DNA of 8,508 bases. Source: an uncultured Christensenellaceae bacterium (lineage in GTDB: Bacteria; Bacillota; Clostridia; Christensenellales; CAG-138). Every line of letters begins with the position of its first letter. Positions within the stretch are counted from its first letter, which is position 1. The stretch spans positions 1 through 8,508 of the forward strand of contig CABSAH010000071.1 in NCBI GenBank assembly GCA_902475645.1, written 5' to 3'. Shown piece after piece: positions 5,279 through 8,508 of this stretch. Made by a program: the position numbers and the translations under genes. The notes under the pieces are model-generated. The model worked only from the letters and a program-made list of their open reading frames with translations. It was not told the DNA's origin and made no database searches.

Positions 5279-6187
5279 ATGATTACATTAAACGCAAACA
5301 CACCCGCACGCGATACTGCGGATATAACAAAAAAATACAAGAAAAAAAGCCAATCGGCAGAGGTATGGCATCGGCTTAGGCGAAATAAGGCGGCCATGCT
5401 CGGCCTTGTGGTAGCGATATTGCTCATACTCATGGCCATTTTTTCAAGCACATTGTATGACTACGAAACGCAGGTCATAAATCAGGACATACCGAACAGA
5501 CTTCAGCCGCCGTCATGGGAGCATCCGTTCGGCACGGATGAGTCCGGAAGGGATATACTTGCCCGAATCGTGTACGGCTCCAGATTCTCCCTTTCCATAG
5601 GCTTCTCCACCGTTGTATTCGCATTGATAGTGGGCGGCACGCTGGGGGCGCTTGCGGGTTATTACGGAGGCTTGCTCGATAATATACTGATGCGCATAAT
5701 GGATATTTTTCTGGCCATACCCGGAACGCTTTTTGCAATAACGCTTGTTGCGGCGCTTGGGCAGAACACTATAAACCTGATAATCGCACTCGCAATATCC
5801 AGCGTGCCCGGGTTTGCCAGAATCCTAAGAAGCTCCGTACTCTCGGTTCGTGAGGTGGAATATGTGGAAGCGGCCCGCGCCATTGGCGCGACAGATGCGC
5901 GCATTATAATGCAGCATGTTATTCCCAACAGTCTTGCGCCGGTAATAGTGCAGTCCACCCTTAACGTTGCCACCGTAATACTGACCATTGCCGGATTGAG
6001 CTTCCTCGGACTCGGCGTAAGGCCGCCGCAGCCCGAATGGGGCGCATTGCTTTCAAGCGGCAGGCAGTATTTGCGCGACTACGGATATATAACCATGTTC
6101 CCGGGTCTTGCAATTATGACCACCATACTTGCACTTAACCTTTTGGGTGACGGGCTGAGAGATGCGCTTGATCCGAGATTGAAGTGA
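5279..6187 (+). CDS. oppC: Peptide ABC transporter permease, OppC/DppC family
   Basis: The second membrane subunit, pairing with OppB. The 302 residues start with a charged cytoplasmic tail of about 38 residues (the OppC_N region, including a KKYKKKS stretch at 18-24) and a first membrane segment at about 41-58. Next comes the family block HPFGTDESGRDILARIVYGSR (82-102). Further hydrophobic segments are at about 105-128, 140-160, 165-180, 224-247 and 271-290. The EAA loop is EYVEAARAIGATD (194-206) followed by HVIPNSLAPV, and the end is the typical DGLRDALDPRLK. The ribosome binding site AGGAGGG (5265-5271) overlaps the last base of the oppB stop, leaving a 13-nt gap, so translation of the two permeases is probably coupled. 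Codon use resembles oppB. Confidence 0.93.
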   Translation: MITLNANTPARDTADITKKYKKKSQSAEVWHRLRRNKAAMLGLVVAILLILMAIFSSTLYDYETQVINQDIPNRLQPPSWEHPFGTDESGRDILARIVYGSRFSLSIGFSTVVFALIVGGTLGALAGYYGGLLDNILMRIMDIFLAIPGTLFAITLVAALGQNTINLIIALAISSVPGFARILRSSVLSVREVEYVEAARAIGATDARIIMQHVIPNSLAPVIVQSTLNVATVILTIAGLSFLGLGVRPPQPEWGALLSSGRQYLRDYGYITMFPGLAIMTTILALNLLGDGLRDALDPRLK

Positions 6188-6197
6188 GGATGCAAAT

Positions 6198-7214
6198 ATG
6201 AATGAAAATATGAACAATACAAACGAGTTCGCGCTGGACATGAGCGACCTTGTTGTGGAATACCGCACAGAGGATGGCATAGTACAGGCCGTTAACGGGC
6301 TTGATTTGCAAATAGAGCATGGCTCAACCCTTGGCCTTGTAGGAGAGACCGGAGCGGGAAAGACCACGGCGGGACTTTCGATACTCAAGCTCGTCCCGTC
6401 GCCGCCAGGCGTGATAGTGAAAGGCTCAATATTGCTTAATGGCGAGGATGTGCTTAAAAAAACCGAAAAGGAAATGGAAAAAATACGCGGCAAGCGTGTA
6501 TCCATGATATTTCAGGATCCCATGACGTCACTCAACCCGGTAATGACCGTTGAGGAGCAGATAGCCGAGGTAATAGAGATACACAATGAGGGCGGCGGCA
6601 AGCCCCTTGAAAAGGCGAGAGAAATGCTTGAGATGGTCGGAATACCGGGCGAACGCGGAAGGGAATATCCGCATCAGTTTTCCGGCGGCATGAAGCAAAG
6701 AGTTGTCATAGCCATGGCGCTTGCCTGCAATCCCATGCTGCTGATTGCCGATGAACCGACCACGGCGCTTGACGTGACGATACAGGCGCAGGTGCTTGAA
6801 ATGATGCGCAAGCTGAAGGAAGTACAGAATACCTCCATGCTTATGATAACCCACGACCTTGGCGTTGTTGCCGAAACCTGCGATAAGGTATCGGTAATAT
6901 ATGCGGGCAGGGTAGTGGAACACGGTACGCTTGAGGATGTTTTTGAAAATACGCTTCACCCGTATACGGAGGGCCTTTTCAATTCGCTTCCGAATCTTGA
7001 CGACAGGCAGGCCAAGCTCAAGCCCATAAAGGGACTCATGCCGGATCCGAGCAATCTGCCGGCAGGCTGCGTCTTTTGCCCGCGCTGCAACTATGCGTGC
7101 GAAATATGTGCCGAGGAAAAGCCGAAAAGGCTGTACCGCAACGCAACGCATTATGTGGAATGTCACCTGTACAATGAAGAGAATATATTGGAAGGCGGTG
7201 TAATAGGCAAATGA
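6198..7214 (+). CDS. oppD: Peptide ABC transporter ATPase, OppD/DppD family
   Basis: One of the two cytoplasmic ATPases driving peptide import. In 338 residues: Walker A GETGAGKTT (49-57), Q-loop Gln106 in IFQDPMTSLNP, signature FSGGMKQR (161-168), Walker B LLIADEP (181-187) with catalytic Glu186, D-loop ALD (190-192), and switch His219 in ITHD. The C-terminal oligopeptide-transporter extension (from about 255) carries Cys291, Cys297, Cys304 and Cys322 in the spacing C-x5-C-x6-C-x17-C, which binds a 4Fe-4S cluster in structurally studied relatives. Two more cysteines (294, 301) lie inside the motif. Walker A reads GETGAGKT where relatives usually have GESGSGKS; the changes are conservative. 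The ribosome binding sequence GAGGA (6186-6190) overlaps the oppC stop and the gap is 10 nt. The gene ends in a 4-nt ATGA overlap with oppF. Confidence 0.95.
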   Translation: MNENMNNTNEFALDMSDLVVEYRTEDGIVQAVNGLDLQIEHGSTLGLVGETGAGKTTAGLSILKLVPSPPGVIVKGSILLNGEDVLKKTEKEMEKIRGKRVSMIFQDPMTSLNPVMTVEEQIAEVIEIHNEGGGKPLEKAREMLEMVGIPGERGREYPHQFSGGMKQRVVIAMALACNPMLLIADEPTTALDVTIQAQVLEMMRKLKEVQNTSMLMITHDLGVVAETCDKVSVIYAGRVVEHGTLEDVFENTLHPYTEGLFNSLPNLDDRQAKLKPIKGLMPDPSNLPAGCVFCPRCNYACEICAEEKPKRLYRNATHYVECHLYNEENILEGGVIGK

Positions 7215-8164
7215 CGGAACAGCTTCTTAAAGTAAATAATCTATGCAAGTTTTTCAAAACGTCCCGCGGGATGCTGCATGCCGTCGATGACGTTACATTT
7301 ACCATAGACCGCGGCAAGACATTAGGCGTGGTAGGCGAATCCGGATGCGGAAAATCCACGACCGGACGCGCCATACTAAGGCTCCTTGAGCCTACCGCCG
7401 GACAGGTGTATTTTGAAGGCGAGGATATATCGGCGCTTTCAAAGCGGCAGATGCGTAAAAAGCGCAAGGATATGCAGATCATATTCCAGGATCCGTTCTC
7501 TTCGCTCAATCCCCGCAAAACCATAAGCCAAGCCATTATGGAGCCCATGATCATCCATGATATATGCGAAACCAAAGCAGAGCGCATGGAAAAGGTGCTG
7601 GAGCTTATGGACGTTGTAGGTCTTGCCCAAAGGCTGGTGAATACATATCCGCATGAGCTTGACGGCGGCAGAAGGCAGCGCATAGGCATAGCAAGGGCGC
7701 TTGCGCTTGATCCCAAGTTTATAGTCTGCGATGAGCCTGTAAGCGCGCTGGACGTATCAATTCAGGCGCAGATATTGAACCTGATGAAGGAGATACAGGA
7801 GGAAAGAGAGCTTACATATATGTTCATAACGCACGACCTGAGCGTGGTGAACCATTTTTCGGACGACATCGCCGTTATGTATCTTGGTAAGCTGATTGAA
7901 AAGGCTCCGTCGGAGGAGTTGTTTTTGCACCCGACGCATCCTTATACGCAGGCGTTGCTTTCGGCAATACCCGTGCCGAGCATACGGAAAAAGCGGGAAC
8001 GTATAATTCTAAAGGGCGAAATAACCTCCCCCATTGAACCCAAGCCGATATGCCGGTTTGCAAACCGTTGTATGCACACGATGGATATCTGTACAGAGAC
8101 AGAGCCGGAACTTCGCGAGATATCGCCGGGACATTTCGTAGCATGCCATCTGTGTGAAAGATAG
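7211..8164 (+). CDS. oppF: Peptide ABC transporter ATPase, OppF/DppF family
   Basis: The partner ATPase of OppD, at the end of the operon. In 317 residues: Walker A GESGCGKST (42-50), Q-loop Gln93 in IFQDPFSSLNP, signature LDGGRRQR (150-157), Walker B FIVCDEP (170-176) with Glu175, D-loop ALD (179-181), and switch His208 in ITHD. The signature has Asp where most ABC proteins have the Ser of LSGGQ. The C-terminal extension repeats the OppD cysteine spacing exactly (281, 287, 294, 312: C-x5-C-x6-C-x17-C), with an extra Cys315. The start codon overlaps the oppD stop (ATGA, 7211-7214). The upstream ribosome binding sequence is poor (AGG 7205-7207 close by, GAAGG 7191-7195 far), so translation probably depends on coupling to oppD. 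Confidence 0.95.
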   Translation: MTEQLLKVNNLCKFFKTSRGMLHAVDDVTFTIDRGKTLGVVGESGCGKSTTGRAILRLLEPTAGQVYFEGEDISALSKRQMRKKRKDMQIIFQDPFSSLNPRKTISQAIMEPMIIHDICETKAERMEKVLELMDVVGLAQRLVNTYPHELDGGRRQRIGIARALALDPKFIVCDEPVSALDVSIQAQILNLMKEIQEERELTYMFITHDLSVVNHFSDDIAVMYLGKLIEKAPSEELFLHPTHPYTQALLSAIPVPSIRKKRERIILKGEITSPIEPKPICRFANRCMHTMDICTETEPELREISPGHFVACHLCER

Positions 8165-8316
8165 AGCATGGGAATTTGAATAACGGAAAATTTCGCTCCG
8201 TAAACTCGCATGACATCAGCCTGAATGTGGTCTGATGGCGGCACAAGGCCGCACGTCGCGCACCGCAGTTCAGCAAGCGTTAATCGGCTTCAGCTTTTTA
8301 ACCAAAAATATTACAA

Positions 8317-8347
8317 GCCCCCGAGAATTGAATTTCGGGGGCCTTTT
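8317..8347 (+). terminator. Rho-independent terminator of the importer operon
   Basis: GCCCCCGA (8317-8324) pairs perfectly with TCGGGGGC (8335-8342), extended inward by a G-T and an A-T pair. It is followed by CTTTT (8343-8347), and a second T run lies at 8353-8358. It stands about 150 nt past the oppF stop. The bases before the stem (ACCAAAAATATTACAA) read T-rich on the other strand, so it may also serve a convergent gene. Confidence 0.87.
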
Positions 8348-8431
8348 CATGCCTTTTTTGAGGGGCGGCAAAATACGGTTTTTATTATCGATGCAAGTCT
8401 ATAAGCTCCTTCAATTAGCTGAATTATTCCG

Positions 8432-8508
8432 TCAATATCCCAACACCAGGCCAAGCAGCAGTATACCGCTTGTTAATATCAGGTTCAGCCCTTGGAATTT
8501 TGAGGAAT
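8432..8508 (-). CDS. Possible C-terminus of a convergent membrane-protein gene (partial)
   Basis: Reading the minus strand from the window edge, one frame is open for 24 codons and ends at a TGA (complement of 8432-8434). Its last 16 residues are strongly hydrophobic (LILTSGILLLGLVLGY), as in a final membrane helix. The terminator at 8317-8347 would serve it from the other side. Another minus-strand frame is open for a similar length, so the case rests only on the helix-like composition. No family can be named. Confidence 0.3.
   Translation of the reverse strand, partial: SSKFQGLNLILTSGILLLGLVLGY

Noticed and set aside
6528..7716. Long open frames on the minus strand opposite oppD and oppF
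   Set aside because: They are antisense to strongly conserved ATPase motifs, lack ribosome binding sequences and show composition typical of mirror frames.
8231..8275. tRNA-like or structured RNA suggested by GCGGC-ACAAG-GCCGC (8238-8252)
   Set aside because: Only one 5-bp stem is found; there is no T-arm consensus, acceptor pairing or anticodon arm.

Overview
The window reads as ordinary chromosomal DNA from a Gram-positive, probably clostridial (Bacillota) bacterium. The evidence is indirect: strong AGGAGG-type ribosome binding sites, frequent ATA isoleucine codons, a substrate-binding protein made as a lipoprotein rather than a free periplasmic protein, and AT-rich intergenic DNA around coding DNA of middling G+C. 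No species can be named from this alone.

Layout. (1) Positions 1-430 hold the 3' end of a sensor histidine kinase (ATPase domain), visibly richer in G+C than the rest. (2) Positions 431-904 are non-coding. They hold an extended -10 promoter at about 590-598, a rho-independent terminator at 689-730 (together outlining a short RNA of about 125 nt), and a compound stem-loop at 813-854 ahead of the next gene. (3) 905-2164 is pepT, a cytoplasmic M20-family tripeptidase. (4) 2165-2681 is non-coding: a weak hairpin after pepT, a near-consensus sigma-A promoter (TTGACA, 17 bp, TATACT) at 2273-2301, and a leader of about 375 nt with several possible structures. (5) 2682-8164 is a five-gene ABC importer operon of the oligopeptide/dipeptide family: binding lipoprotein, two permeases (OppB, OppC) and two ATPases (OppD, OppF). 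A very stable stem-loop without a T tract lies between the binding-protein gene and oppB, and the last four genes are packed with gaps of 13 nt, 10 nt and a 4-nt overlap. (6) A rho-independent terminator at 8317-8347 closes the operon. The right edge may carry the C-terminus of a convergent membrane-protein gene.

How the genes work together. The lipoprotein captures extracellular peptides, OppB/OppC form the channel, and OppD/OppF hydrolyse ATP. PepT, just upstream, would remove N-terminal residues from imported tripeptides. This is a peptide-nutrition locus. The pepT and importer genes probably have separate promoters, since a strong one lies between them. The histidine kinase is unlikely to belong to the same unit.

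I see no mobile element, CRISPR array, tRNA or rRNA, and no clearly new multi-gene system. The parts most worth a second look are non-coding: the short RNA candidate at 604-730, the long structured leader of the binding-protein gene, the inter-gene stem-loop at 4251-4292, and the duplicated ribosome binding site with a three-codon ORF before oppB.
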